DNA from: an uncultured Bacilli bacterium
GTDB lineage: Bacteria; Bacillota_I; Bacilli_A; RF39; UBA660
Length of the DNA stretch: 39,041 nt
Assembly: GCA_934131175.1 (NCBI GenBank)
Contig: CAKOZD010000017.1
Span: 1 to 39,041, forward strand
Direction of reading: 5' to 3'
The notes below the pieces were generated by a model. That model worked only from the letters and a program-made list of their open reading frames with translations. It had not been told where the DNA came from and ran no database searches. Positions 23,320 through 32,515 of this stretch are shown in pieces. The number at the start of each line of letters is the position of its first letter. The stretch's first letter is position 1. A program made the position numbers and the translations under genes.

Positions 23320-23538
23320 GTGAATCAAGATATGAATAATAATACTAATAATCAAGAGTTAGAATTCAATAAAAATAAACGTGAGGGTTATGAACAATTA
23401 ATGAGGGAGTCTTCTACAAAGACAGATGGTTATTGGGATAAAAATAATCCTGCAGTAAAAATTATATTACTTGTCCTTTTTGTAATTATTGTAATAGGAG
23501 CAGTGTATTATATAATGATGTATAATAATATGAAATAA
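23320..23538 (+). CDS. Small C-terminally anchored membrane protein
   Basis: 72 residues. A charged, Asn/Glu/Lys-rich N-terminal half (with GYEQLMRESSTKTDGYW) and one membrane helix near the C-terminus (about 46-66). GTG 23320 is favoured, with GAGGTG at 23309-23314; ATG 23332 is the alternative. It lies where def (peptide deformylase) is found between priA and fmt in Bacillus. Function unknown. Confidence 0.55.
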   Translation: MNQDMNNNTNNQELEFNKNKREGYEQLMRESSTKTDGYWDKNNPAVKIILLVLFVIIVIGAVYYIMMYNNMK

Positions 23539-23567
23539 TAATTAATTATTAATTGGAGGTGAAAAGG

Positions 23568-24755
23568 GTGTTAGATGCGTATTTATCAAGAGATGATGTT
23601 AAAAATTTTATAAGTAGAATTAAGAATAATTCTAGATATTATTCAAAAGAAGTTTCTACTAATATGAATAGTTTCGCAACAAAGAGAGATATTTCTCTTT
23701 TCACTTTTTATGATGCATTATTTAAATTTAAAGTTATAATAGATGATGTATATTTGTTTGATGAATATATAAGTGATTTAGAAAAATTATATAAAAAGAT
23801 TGATAATTTTGATGCCATGTCTATTGGAATAAATAAACTTATTTGTAGACTTGTTGGTGAAAAGTTAAATATCAAAGATTATAATAATTCTATTTCTAAA
23901 AAAGAAATTATTAGTTATGTTTATAATAGATATATAGTAGATGGTTATTATGTATATGGATTTAATAATCTACATGAAGACAGTATAACTAATAATTGTT
24001 TTATGCCAGAAATTTATAATAATATTTATAGTAGAATGATAGAAGTAAATAAGATATTTGCTAAATACAATGTTATAAATATAATTGAAAAAGACTTTTC
24101 TAAGAAGAGTATAAATTATACAGATAGTTTGTTTATGGGATGTTACTATTCAGTATTTTCTCCGATGTACTTCTTCAATTTTTTGTTAAATAATAGTTAT
24201 TTTAAAGCTCAATTAGATGAAGATGTTTCTTTGCTAGAAGATTATAGTCTTTGTACTAAGAGACTTAAAAGGTTTATGAAGTCTAATAATTTTTGTGAAA
24301 AAGATTATAATTATGTAATGGATGTTGTAGATGAAGAATGGAATAGAATTACTTCTTCTAATAGAAAGATTGATTTAGTTGTTGTTAAGAGAAATTATAT
24401 TGAGAGTAATGATTATAATGTAGATAGTTTTTATGATGATGCAATTGACGTTTATGAGATTGTTGATAGAATTATTAGTAATAAAAAGAATAATGTTTTA
24501 TCTGATAAAGTTTTATATGATAATTATGAAGTTATTTCTTTTGATTATTTTGATTTAAGTGCTAAGTCTTATAATAATGATATTGTTGTTACTGATAGTA
24601 GTGAATCTAAGAGTAGTTCTAATGAGTTAAAATTGACATTTGATTATTCTAATGCGTATGGAAGAGCATCAATTTTAATTATTCTTGGTTCTTTACTTAT
24701 ATCTTTTGGGGTTATTTCTACTATATTTATGATTTTTAAGGGAGGTTTATTATGA
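23568..24755 (+). CDS. Large protein with C-terminal membrane anchor, unknown family
   Basis: 395 residues. Mostly helical, aromatic- and Asp/Asn/Lys-rich (for example SLFMGCYYSVFSPMYFFNFL), followed by a low-complexity acidic/Ser stretch (about 330-365) and a single membrane helix at the end (about 368-392). The start is GTG 23568 with GGAGGTG at 23555-23561. It overlaps the fmt start by four bases, so it is translated together with fmt. No domain recognised; a cytoplasmic domain tethered to the membrane is the likely topology. Confidence 0.55.
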   Translation: MLDAYLSRDDVKNFISRIKNNSRYYSKEVSTNMNSFATKRDISLFTFYDALFKFKVIIDDVYLFDEYISDLEKLYKKIDNFDAMSIGINKLICRLVGEKLNIKDYNNSISKKEIISYVYNRYIVDGYYVYGFNNLHEDSITNNCFMPEIYNNIYSRMIEVNKIFAKYNVINIIEKDFSKKSINYTDSLFMGCYYSVFSPMYFFNFLLNNSYFKAQLDEDVSLLEDYSLCTKRLKRFMKSNNFCEKDYNYVMDVVDEEWNRITSSNRKIDLVVVKRNYIESNDYNVDSFYDDAIDVYEIVDRIISNKKNNVLSDKVLYDNYEVISFDYFDLSAKSYNNDIVVTDSSESKSSSNELKLTFDYSNAYGRASILIILGSLLISFGVISTIFMIFKGGLL

Positions 24756-25678
24756 AAATAGTATTTATGGGAACACCTGATTTTGCAGTTAATGTACTTC
24801 AGGGGTTAATTGATAATTATGATGTTGTAGGAGTTGTTAGTCAGCCTGATAAAAAAATAGGAAGACATCAAGTTTTAACTAATACGCCTGTTAAAGAACT
24901 TGCTTTAAAGTATGATATTCCTGTATTTCAACCTATAAAAATAAAGGAAGATTATGAAGATATATTAAGTCTTAATCCAGATTTAATTGTTACTTGTGCT
25001 TATGGACAAATTATTCCTAAGGCTATACTTGATTACCCAAGACTTGGATGTATTAATGTACATGCATCATTACTTCCTAAACTAAGAGGAGGTGCTCCAA
25101 TACATAAGTCTATAATAGATGATTATGGAACAACAGGAGTTACTATTATGTATATGGATGTTAAGATGGATAGTGGAGATATTATTAGTCAAAGAGAAGT
25201 AAAAATACTTGATAGTGATAACTTAGAAAGCCTACATGATAAGTTAAGTGAAGTAGGAACAAGTCTTTTACTTGATACATTACCTAGTATAATAGAGGGT
25301 ACTAATAGTCGTACTAAGCAAAATGAAGATGAAGTAACATATGCTTATAATATAAAAAGAGAAGAAGAACATATTGATTTTTCAAAGACTAGTAGAGAAG
25401 TATTTAATTTAATTAGAGGATTATGTCCAACACCTTCTAGTAATGCAATTCTTGATGAAAAAGAAATGAAAATATATAAAAGTATTATTAGCGATAAAAA
25501 ATATAATGGAGAATATGGCGAGATAGTTGATGTTACAAAAGAAGGAATTGTTGTTAAAACAGGAGATGCTTCAATAATACTTACTGAAGTAAAACCATTT
25601 GGTAAGAAAAAGATGGATGCTAATTCTTATGTAAATGGAATAGGTAAAAATAATCTTATTGGTAAGGTGTTTAAATAA
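24752..25678 (+). CDS. fmt: Methionyl-tRNA formyltransferase
   Basis: 308 residues, normal length. It formylates initiator Met-tRNA with 10-formyl-THF. MKIVFMGTPDFAVNVLQGL starts the Rossmann-like domain, and INVHASLLPKLRGGAPIHKS with the catalytic Asn, His and the later Asp in MKMDSGDII form the active site. The C-terminal OB-like domain begins near 205. The customary partner def is not adjacent. GGAGG is 7 bases before ATG. Confidence 0.97.
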   Translation: MKIVFMGTPDFAVNVLQGLIDNYDVVGVVSQPDKKIGRHQVLTNTPVKELALKYDIPVFQPIKIKEDYEDILSLNPDLIVTCAYGQIIPKAILDYPRLGCINVHASLLPKLRGGAPIHKSIIDDYGTTGVTIMYMDVKMDSGDIISQREVKILDSDNLESLHDKLSEVGTSLLLDTLPSIIEGTNSRTKQNEDEVTYAYNIKREEEHIDFSKTSREVFNLIRGLCPTPSSNAILDEKEMKIYKSIISDKKYNGEYGEIVDVTKEGIVVKTGDASIILTEVKPFGKKKMDANSYVNGIGKNNLIGKVFK

Positions 25679-26385
25679 TGAAAATGAAAGATTTATTTAA
25701 AAATATAAAAGAACTTAGTAAAACTACTAAAGGAAAAGCAATACTTTTCTTTGCGTTTTACTTTGTCTTTTTTATTATAATTATGTTTATTGCTAGATTT
25801 GGAAGTAGAAATTATACTAAGCCTAGTGATTATGAAAAAGGAAAGTCTGGTACTTTTTATATTAATGATATTGTAGATAAGAATTATAGTTTTACATATC
25901 AAGTTAGTCTTGATAATGTTAAATATACTTATACTGGTACAAGAAATAGTAATAATACTTTGTTTGATTATAATGGTAATAATTATTTTAGTAGTGATGA
26001 TAAGTACTTTGTAAATAATAGTATTTGGTCAAAGTGCGATAATCCAATTATGTTTTATAATTTTATAAATCCAAGTAAGTTAACTTCTATACTTGAAAAT
26101 AGTTGGAATGAGGCAAATACTTCGTATGAAGATGGTAGACATGAATATTCTTTATTAATATCTACTAATACTCTTAATCAATTGTTAGATTCTAAAAATA
26201 CTGATTATGACGATGTTCCAAATAAGATAGTTGTATCTACTGATAGTGATAAAATTGCCAATAAAATTACTTATAATTTAGATAGTTATTGTAAACTTAA
26301 TAATTTATGTGATAATAGTTTAAGTTTAGAGATTAGTTATGATAGATTTGGTAAGATAGAGGGAATAGATAATCCTATAGAATAG
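25678..26385 (+). CDS. Bitopic membrane protein of unknown function
   Basis: 235 residues. Short basic cytoplasmic start, one membrane helix (about 21-41), then an extracellular part of about 190 residues rich in Asn, Ser, Asp and Tyr with beta-type segments (YSFTYQVSLDNVKYTYTGTR, NKITYNLDSYCKLNNLCDNS). Two cysteines near the end could form a disulphide. Start ATG shares its A with the last base of the fmt stop, so it is translationally coupled to fmt. It occupies the place of rsmB in the Bacillus order. No recognised family. Confidence 0.6.
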   Translation: MKMKDLFKNIKELSKTTKGKAILFFAFYFVFFIIIMFIARFGSRNYTKPSDYEKGKSGTFYINDIVDKNYSFTYQVSLDNVKYTYTGTRNSNNTLFDYNGNNYFSSDDKYFVNNSIWSKCDNPIMFYNFINPSKLTSILENSWNEANTSYEDGRHEYSLLISTNTLNQLLDSKNTDYDDVPNKIVVSTDSDKIANKITYNLDSYCKLNNLCDNSLSLEISYDRFGKIEGIDNPIE

Positions 26386-26397
26386 GTTTATCTTTTT
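26368..26397 (+). terminator. Rho-independent terminator before rlmN
   Basis: An 11-position stem with one T-T mismatch (26368-26378 with 26382-26392), loop AGA, then T residues. It contains the stop codon of the upstream gene. A TATAAT at 26402-26407 follows directly, but no good -35 is visible. Confidence 0.75.
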
Positions 26398-26427
26398 GTG
26401 TTATAATATCTGATTGGAAGTGATTAA

Positions 26428-27450
26428 ATGAAAAATATATATGATTTAACTTATGAAGAGATGGAAGAATACTTCTTAAATATGGGGTCTAAAAAGTTTC
26501 ATGCTATGCAGTTATTTACATGGTTATATGAAAAGAGAGTAGAAAGTTATTCTGAAGTTACTAATATAAAAAAAGAATTACTAGATAATATTAGTAGTGA
26601 TTATTCAATAGATAGATTAAAAATAGTTAGTGTTGAAGAAGATGTTGATGTATCAAAATATTTATTTGAATTATATGACGGAGAACATATAGAAGCAGTT
26701 TTAATGAGACATGATTATGGAAATAGTGTTTGTATTTCTAGTCAAGTTGGGTGCAATATGGGATGTAGGTTCTGTGAGTCAGGAAGAAGAAAAAAAGTTA
26801 GAAATCTTGAGACTTATGAGATGGTTTTACAAATACTTATGATTGAAAAATTGCTTGGTGAAAGAGTTAGCCATGTTGTTGTTATGGGTATTGGAGAACC
26901 TTTTGATAATTATGATAATTTATGTAGATTTTTGAAAATTATTAATCATCCTAAAGGTATGGCTATTGGAGCAAGACATATTACAGTATCTACTTGTGGT
27001 GTTGTTCCAAAAATACTTGAATTTAGTGAATTTCCTTTACAAATAAATCTTGCGGTTAGTTTACATGCTCCAAACAATGAAATTAGAGATAAAATTATGC
27101 CTATTAATAAAGCATATCCATTAGAAAAATTAATTCCTGCATTAAAAACTTACTTGGAAAGAACAAATAGAAGAATTACTTTTGAATATATTTTATTAAA
27201 AGATATAAATGATTCTACTAAGTGTGCAGAAGAGCTTGCTAAACTTGTAAAAGGAATAAATTGTTATATTAATTTAATACCTTATAACGAAACTGAAAAT
27301 ATTGGTTTTAAAAGAACAAATACTATTCAAATTATGCGTTTTTATGATATACTTAAAAAGAATAATGTTAATGTAACAATCCGAAGGGAATTCGGTGGTA
27401 AGATAAGTGCTGCATGTGGGCAACTTAGAAGTAAGAAGGAGGAAGTATGA
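26428..27450 (+). CDS. rlmN: 23S rRNA/tRNA adenine-C2 methyltransferase RlmN
   Basis: 340 residues. A radical SAM enzyme that methylates A2503 of 23S rRNA and A37 of some tRNAs. The CxxxCxxC motif is CNMGCRFC (Cys109, 113, 116) and the second catalytic cysteine is in SAACGQL (Cys330). GIGEPFDNYDN and LAVSLHAPN are further hallmarks. The loop after the cluster reads ESGRRKKVRNL instead of the commoner ASGLxGLxRNL, a variant seen in relatives, and both catalytic cysteines remain, so it should be active. Its stop overlaps the prpC start. Confidence 0.93.
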   Translation: MKNIYDLTYEEMEEYFLNMGSKKFHAMQLFTWLYEKRVESYSEVTNIKKELLDNISSDYSIDRLKIVSVEEDVDVSKYLFELYDGEHIEAVLMRHDYGNSVCISSQVGCNMGCRFCESGRRKKVRNLETYEMVLQILMIEKLLGERVSHVVVMGIGEPFDNYDNLCRFLKIINHPKGMAIGARHITVSTCGVVPKILEFSEFPLQINLAVSLHAPNNEIRDKIMPINKAYPLEKLIPALKTYLERTNRRITFEYILLKDINDSTKCAEELAKLVKGINCYINLIPYNETENIGFKRTNTIQIMRFYDILKKNNVNVTIRREFGGKISAACGQLRSKKEEV

Positions 27451-28190
27451 AATCTTTTTATTTAACTGATGCTGGTAAAGTAAGAGACCATAATGAGGAT
27501 AGTGTAATTATTGTTAGTAATAAAGATAATGATTATTTAATGGCAATTGCTGATGGAATGGGTGGTCATTCTGCAGGGGAAGTTGCTTCATCTATCGCAA
27601 TTAATTATTTAGGAAAACATTTTAAAGATACGTTTATGAATATGTCTAAAGTAGATGCTGTTAATTGGATAAGAGATTCTGTTAATGAAATAAATTCTTT
27701 AATATTTAAACATGAGAAGACTCATCCAGAAAGTAAAGGAATGGGTACTACTCTTGTTATGGCATTGCTTACTAAAGAATATTTATTATTTGGAAATGTT
27801 GGAGATTCTAGTGGTTTTGTAATGAAAGATGGTAATTTACATAAAGTTACGTATGACCATACATTAGTAAATTTACTTGTTAGTGCAGGTGAACTTACTA
27901 AAGAAGAAGCTAGTGTTCATCCAAAGAAAAATGTTTTAATGAAAGCACTTGGTGCTTCTATGGAAGTTGATGTTGACATCTTTGATTGTGATATGGATAT
28001 TTCTGAGATACTACTTTCTAGTGATGGTTTAACTGGAATGCTTGAAAGAGAACAAATCGAGAGAGTTCTTCTTGGAGCAGGTGGTGTTGAAGATAAAGTT
28101 ATTAAGCTAATTAGAAAGGCTAATAACAGGGGTGGAACAGATAATATTTCGGTTGCTTATTTGGTTCGTGAAGAAGGTGAAGATAAGTGA
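27447..28190 (+). CDS. prpC: PP2C-type protein phosphatase PrpC
   Basis: 247 residues. It reverses phosphorylation by the adjacent kinase. Metal-binding motifs: Asp8 region TDAGKVRDHNEDSV, AIADGMGGHSAGE with Asp36, GMGTTLVMA, GNVGDSSG, SSDGLTGML and GGTDNISVAYL. It overlaps rlmN upstream and prkC downstream by four bases each, a tightly coupled set as in Bacillus. Confidence 0.96.
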   Translation: MKSFYLTDAGKVRDHNEDSVIIVSNKDNDYLMAIADGMGGHSAGEVASSIAINYLGKHFKDTFMNMSKVDAVNWIRDSVNEINSLIFKHEKTHPESKGMGTTLVMALLTKEYLLFGNVGDSSGFVMKDGNLHKVTYDHTLVNLLVSAGELTKEEASVHPKKNVLMKALGASMEVDVDIFDCDMDISEILLSSDGLTGMLEREQIERVLLGAGGVEDKVIKLIRKANNRGGTDNISVAYLVREEGEDK

Positions 28191-30031
28191 TTACAAAGGG
28201 GCAAAAAATAAATGATCGTTATGAAGTAATTAGATCAATTGGCGAAGGTGGAATGGCTAATGTTTATCTAGGATATGATTGTATTTTAGATAGAAATGTT
28301 GCGATAAAAGTATTAAGAGGAGACTTATCTAATGATGAGAAGTTTGTAAGAAGATTTCAAAGAGAAGCATTATCAGCATCATCTCTTGCACATCCTAATA
28401 TTGTTGAGATGTATGATGTTGGAGAAGATAATGGTACTTACTATATTGTAATGGAATATGTTGAAGGAAAGACTTTAAAACAATTATTAAAAAAACGTGG
28501 TAGTCTTACTTTAAGTGAAGCAATTGATATTATGCTTCAACTTACTGATGGTATGGCTCATGCCCATGATTCTTATATAATTCATAGAGATTTAAAGCCT
28601 CAAAATATTATGATTCGTGATGATGGACAAATTAAGATTACTGATTTTGGTATTGCTATGGCACTTAATGCTACACAACTTACTCAAACTAACTCAGTAA
28701 TGGGAAGTGTCCATTATTTACCACCAGAACAAGCTAGTGGAAAAGGTAGTACAATTAAGAGTGATATTTACTCTATGGGTATAATATTCTATGAATTATT
28801 AACAGGAACACTACCTTTTAGAGGAGATAATGCAGTTGAAATTGCTCTAAAACATATGAGAGAACCAATTCCAAGTATTAGAGAAGAAAATCCAAGTATT
28901 CCTCAAAGTATTGAGAATATTATAAAAAGAGCAACTGCTAAGAATCCTAAGAATAGATATGATAGTGCTCGTGAAATGCATGATGATTTATTAACTGCAC
29001 TTGATGATGATAGAATGGACGAAGAAGTTTATCAATATAAATATCCAGAAAATGAAAGTGAATCTAAGAAAAAAGTTAAACCTCAAAAAGAAGAGACAAA
29101 AGAAGAATTCTTAGATGAAGATGAACCTAAAAATGTTGAAAAATCAAAAGATACAGATGAAGATGTTGAAGAGAACACAGAAGAATTAGCAGACGATAAA
29201 GAGTTTAAGAAAAATAAAAAAATTATAATAATTTTAGCAGCTATTTTTGGAGCAATCGTTTTAATTTTATTATTTATATTCTTTATTTTACCAATGTTTG
29301 GTGGAAATAAGAGTGTTAAAGTTCCAGAATGTGAAGGATTAAAAGTTAGTCAGTGCGAAGCTAAACTTGAAAAAGTAGGTTTAGTTGCGAATAGTGATAT
29401 TAAAACAAAAGCATCTGATAAGATAAAGAAAAATAGAGTTATTAAGACAAGTCCTGCAAAAGATAAAAAAGTAAAAAAAGGTACAGAAGTTACAATTACT
29501 AAGTCTAGTGGAGATGAGAGTGTTGAACTTGAAGATTATACAGGACAAAATTCAATAGAAGTTAAGACATTACTTGAGACTAAGTATGGATTAAATGTTA
29601 CCATTGAAAAACGTGAAGTTAGTGATAAGAGTAAAAAGTATGAAGATGATGTAATTATTGGTCAATCACTTGCTGCTGGTAGTAAAGTAAAAGAAGGAGA
29701 TACCTTAGTTTTATATGTACCAGATGATGCAGAATTATTTGTTGATATGGCAAGTGAAGGATGGACTAAAGATGATGTTCAAGCTTTATGTGATGAATAT
29801 GGATTAAGTTGTACATTAGAACCAGTTGAGACAAATGCTTATGCTGAGGGAAAAGTAATTAGTCAATCAAGAAGAGTTGGAAGTACTATTTCAAGAGGTT
29901 CTAGTTTAACTGTTAGATATGCAGTAAAACCTACTAAGAAACCAGCTAATTCATCATCACCATCTACTTCACCTAGCAGTGATACAACTATATCACCAAC
30001 ACCATCACCAGATGATACAGAAAACCAATAG
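28187..30031 (+). CDS. prkC: PASTA-domain serine/threonine kinase PrkC
   Basis: 614 residues. Cytoplasmic kinase domain at 12-275: glycine loop GEGGMANV (19-26), Lys41, Glu60, HRDLKPQN (133-140), DFG (153-155), and PPEQ at 179-182. A charged linker (276-342) precedes one membrane helix (345-370), and three PASTA units follow at about 375-440, 445-512 and 515-580. The last 34 residues are Ser/Thr/Pro-rich. PASTA units bind muropeptides or lipid II, so the kinase senses wall state and, in spore-formers, germination signals. Two cysteine pairs (382/390 and 535/542) in PASTA 1 and 3 are unusual. GTG start overlaps prpC. Confidence 0.96.
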   Translation: MITKGQKINDRYEVIRSIGEGGMANVYLGYDCILDRNVAIKVLRGDLSNDEKFVRRFQREALSASSLAHPNIVEMYDVGEDNGTYYIVMEYVEGKTLKQLLKKRGSLTLSEAIDIMLQLTDGMAHAHDSYIIHRDLKPQNIMIRDDGQIKITDFGIAMALNATQLTQTNSVMGSVHYLPPEQASGKGSTIKSDIYSMGIIFYELLTGTLPFRGDNAVEIALKHMREPIPSIREENPSIPQSIENIIKRATAKNPKNRYDSAREMHDDLLTALDDDRMDEEVYQYKYPENESESKKKVKPQKEETKEEFLDEDEPKNVEKSKDTDEDVEENTEELADDKEFKKNKKIIIILAAIFGAIVLILLFIFFILPMFGGNKSVKVPECEGLKVSQCEAKLEKVGLVANSDIKTKASDKIKKNRVIKTSPAKDKKVKKGTEVTITKSSGDESVELEDYTGQNSIEVKTLLETKYGLNVTIEKREVSDKSKKYEDDVIIGQSLAAGSKVKEGDTLVLYVPDDAELFVDMASEGWTKDDVQALCDEYGLSCTLEPVETNAYAEGKVISQSRRVGSTISRGSSLTVRYAVKPTKKPANSSSPSTSPSSDTTISPTPSPDDTENQ

Positions 30032-30039
30032 GGGGATTT

Positions 30040-30873
30040 ATGAAGGGACAAATTGTTAAAATTAGTAGTGATTTACATTTTGTTAACTTTGAAAATAATA
30101 TTTATCCTTGTAAATGTCGAGGTATATTTAGAAAAGAACATATTACTCCAGTAGTTGGGGATTATGTTCTTTTCAATAAGGATAAAAAGTTAATAGAAGA
30201 AATCATTCCTAGAAAAAATTTATTTTATAGACCTAAGGTAAGTAATATTGATCAAGCTTTTTTAATTACTAGTTTGAAGTTACCTGACTTTTCACTTAAT
30301 TTACTTGATAAATTTATTGTATTAATGGAGATTAATAAAGTTAAGCCAATTATATGTATTACGAAGAGTGATTTAGTCTCTAGTGAAGAGTTAGAAAATA
30401 TAGAGAAGACTTTAGAATATTATCGTAGTATTGGATATTGTGTTGTTTATAATACTGAACTTGATAAAATTGAGGAGTTACTTAAAAATAAAACTAGTGT
30501 TTTTACAGGACAAACAGGTGCTGGTAAGAGTACTTTGTTAAATAGACTTAATCCTAAATGGAATTTAGAAACAGGAGAGGTCTCTACTGCTTTAGGACGT
30601 GGGAGACATACTACTAGAGTAGTTGAATTGTTTGAATTATTTGGTGGTAAAGTAATGGATACTCCTGGTTTTTCTTCACTTGAATTTAAAAATTATACTA
30701 AGGAAGATATTCGTAATGCATTTATTGAGTTTAAGAATTTTCCTTGTCCTTTTAGTGATTGTAATCATACAAATGAAGAAGAATGTTTGGTAAAAAAAGC
30801 AGTAAAAGATAATAATATATTAGAGAGTAGATATTTAAATTATCTTAGTTTTATAAAGGAGGATAAGAAATGA
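30040..30873 (+). CDS. rsgA: Small ribosomal subunit biogenesis GTPase RsgA
   Basis: 277 residues. A circularly permuted GTPase that acts late in 30S assembly. Order of motifs: OB domain (about 1-65), G4 TKSD (108-111), G1 GQTGAGKST (157-165), G3 DTPG (207-210), then the zinc site with Cys236, Cys241, His243 and Cys249. It sits 8 bases after prkC and overlaps rpe, as expected for this block (cpgA in Bacillus). Confidence 0.96.
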   Translation: MKGQIVKISSDLHFVNFENNIYPCKCRGIFRKEHITPVVGDYVLFNKDKKLIEEIIPRKNLFYRPKVSNIDQAFLITSLKLPDFSLNLLDKFIVLMEINKVKPIICITKSDLVSSEELENIEKTLEYYRSIGYCVVYNTELDKIEELLKNKTSVFTGQTGAGKSTLLNRLNPKWNLETGEVSTALGRGRHTTRVVELFELFGGKVMDTPGFSSLEFKNYTKEDIRNAFIEFKNFPCPFSDCNHTNEEECLVKKAVKDNNILESRYLNYLSFIKEDKK

Positions 30874-31496
30874 GAGTTTGTGCATCTTTTTTAAGTAGTA
30901 AAAATATACCAGAAGATTTGGTTAAGTTGAATGATACAGATGTTGATTTTATACATGTTGATGTAATGGATGGAAAGTTTGTTTCTAATAAAACTATGCC
31001 TTTTAGTGAAATGAAGCATATAAGTGATTATACTTCAAAAAGACTTGATGTTCATTTAATGGTTGAAAATCCATCTAAATATATTCCGTTATATGCAGAA
31101 CTTAATTGTGAATATATTACTTTTCATGTTGAAAGTAGTGAAGATATTATTAAGAATTTAGAATTAATTAAAGATTATTCAATTAAGTGTGGACTTGCGA
31201 TATCACCTGATACAAAAATATCTAAACTAATACCATATTTACCATATTTAGATTTAATACTTGTTATGAGTGTTGTTCCAGGACGTGGTGGACAAGCATT
31301 TATAGAAGAGACTAATAATAGAATAAAAGAGATAAGAGAACTTATTAATTCTTATAAATTAAATATTGCGATTAATGTAGATGGCGGAATTAATGATAAG
31401 ACTAAAGATAAGTGTCTTGATGCAGATATGTTAACTGCTGGAAGTTATATTGTTGGAAGTGAAAATTTTCAAGAGAAAATATCTAGTTTAAGATAA
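30870..31496 (+). CDS. rpe: Ribulose-phosphate 3-epimerase
   Basis: 208 residues. Pentose phosphate pathway enzyme, TIM barrel with a metal site: Ser7 in CASFLSS, HVDVMDG (His29, Asp31), VHLMVENP (His62) and NVDGGIN (the second catalytic Asp). The flexible loop reads SVVPGRGGQAF rather than the usual SVNPGFGGQ, a local variation close to the active site. It ends the conserved block; thiN, next in Bacillus, is absent. Confidence 0.94.
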   Translation: MRVCASFLSSKNIPEDLVKLNDTDVDFIHVDVMDGKFVSNKTMPFSEMKHISDYTSKRLDVHLMVENPSKYIPLYAELNCEYITFHVESSEDIIKNLELIKDYSIKCGLAISPDTKISKLIPYLPYLDLILVMSVVPGRGGQAFIEETNNRIKEIRELINSYKLNIAINVDGGINDKTKDKCLDADMLTAGSYIVGSENFQEKISSLR

Positions 31497-31536
31497 TTTT
31501 CTGTGATATAATTTGAATATAATAGGAGTTGATAGT

Positions 31537-32466
31537 GTGAATAATGAGAATAAGAATACAAATGTAGGTACTAATAATGTAACTAGTAATACTACTAATA
31601 TTCCATCTGTTGGTTCTGTTCCTTTTAATGGTGTTTCTCCAGTTAATCAGGGGGTGAGTGATGTTAATACATCTCCAGTTACTCCACAGATTGTATCTAA
31701 TCCAACTGAGATACCAGAAATGACTGCACCAACTACACCACAAATTGTAAATGACCCAACGGCTGCATTAAAAGGTGTTGACTCTTCAACTATATCAACA
31801 ACAAGTGATGCTCCAAGAATTACTGATACAGCAGTAGAGGCAACAACACATAATCCTGAAAAAAATAATGAAGGTGCTATGGTTAATGAAAAACTAAAGA
31901 AAGTAGAAGTAGAATATAAGCCACCTAGTAAATTTAAAGTAGGTGTAATGCTTTTCTTCTTTGTACTTATTTTAGCATTTATTATATTCTTACCTGAAGT
32001 TACGCAATATATGAGTGATTTGTTTGATAATAAGAGTAATACAGTAACTGAAATTACTACAGGTAAGTTAGTGTGTAAATTAGATAGTACAACAGCTAAT
32101 TTAGATAAAAATTATGTTAGAACTTTCCAATTTACTGATAATAAGATTGAAAAAGTTACATTTGAAACTACAACTAGAGGAGATATTACACAAGATGAGG
32201 CTACTTTAAATGAATTGAATAAGAAATGTACTGATATTAGAGATGGTCTTGAATCTTTAAGTGGTGCATCAATTGAATGTGATTATCAAGATGGAAAATT
32301 AGTTGAGACAGAAAAGTTTGACCTTGCTACATATGACTATGAACAGACATCTGCTGCATATACAGAAGCAGGTGCTGATATGTTAAAATTTGATAATGGA
32401 GAAGACGTAGATAAAGTTAAAACAAGTATGTTACAAGCAGGATTTACTTGTGAAAAAAGGAACTAA
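31537..32466 (+). CDS. Membrane protein with N-terminal disordered region and DUF1307-like end
   Basis: 309 residues. The first 130 residues are rich in Asn, Thr, Pro, Ser and Val (low complexity, probably disordered; GVSPVNQGVSDVNTSPVTPQ). One membrane helix (about 140-160) is followed by an extracellular domain of about 130 residues (GKLVCKLDSTTANLDKNYVR and on), loosely like DUF1307 lipoproteins, with cysteines at CKLD, KKCTDIRD, IECDY and FTCEK that could pair. GTG 31537 is chosen because AGGAG (31524-31528) precedes it by 8 bases; TTG 31513 lacks a site. A TATAAT is at 31507-31512. Function unknown. Confidence 0.6.
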   Translation: MNNENKNTNVGTNNVTSNTTNIPSVGSVPFNGVSPVNQGVSDVNTSPVTPQIVSNPTEIPEMTAPTTPQIVNDPTAALKGVDSSTISTTSDAPRITDTAVEATTHNPEKNNEGAMVNEKLKKVEVEYKPPSKFKVGVMLFFFVLILAFIIFLPEVTQYMSDLFDNKSNTVTEITTGKLVCKLDSTTANLDKNYVRTFQFTDNKIEKVTFETTTRGDITQDEATLNELNKKCTDIRDGLESLSGASIECDYQDGKLVETEKFDLATYDYEQTSAAYTEAGADMLKFDNGEDVDKVKTSMLQAGFTCEKRN

Positions 32467-32467
32467 T

Positions 32468-32496
32468 TTGAAAAATTTCTCTATACATGATAGAAT
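32468..32496 (+). promoter_or_regulatory. Promoter of 3D-domain protein gene
   Basis: TTGAAA (32468-32473), 17-base spacer, TAGAAT (32491-32496) with an extended TGA. It begins right after the previous stop codon. Confidence 0.7.
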
Positions 32497-32515
32497 GTAT
32501 ATGAGGAGTTTTTTT

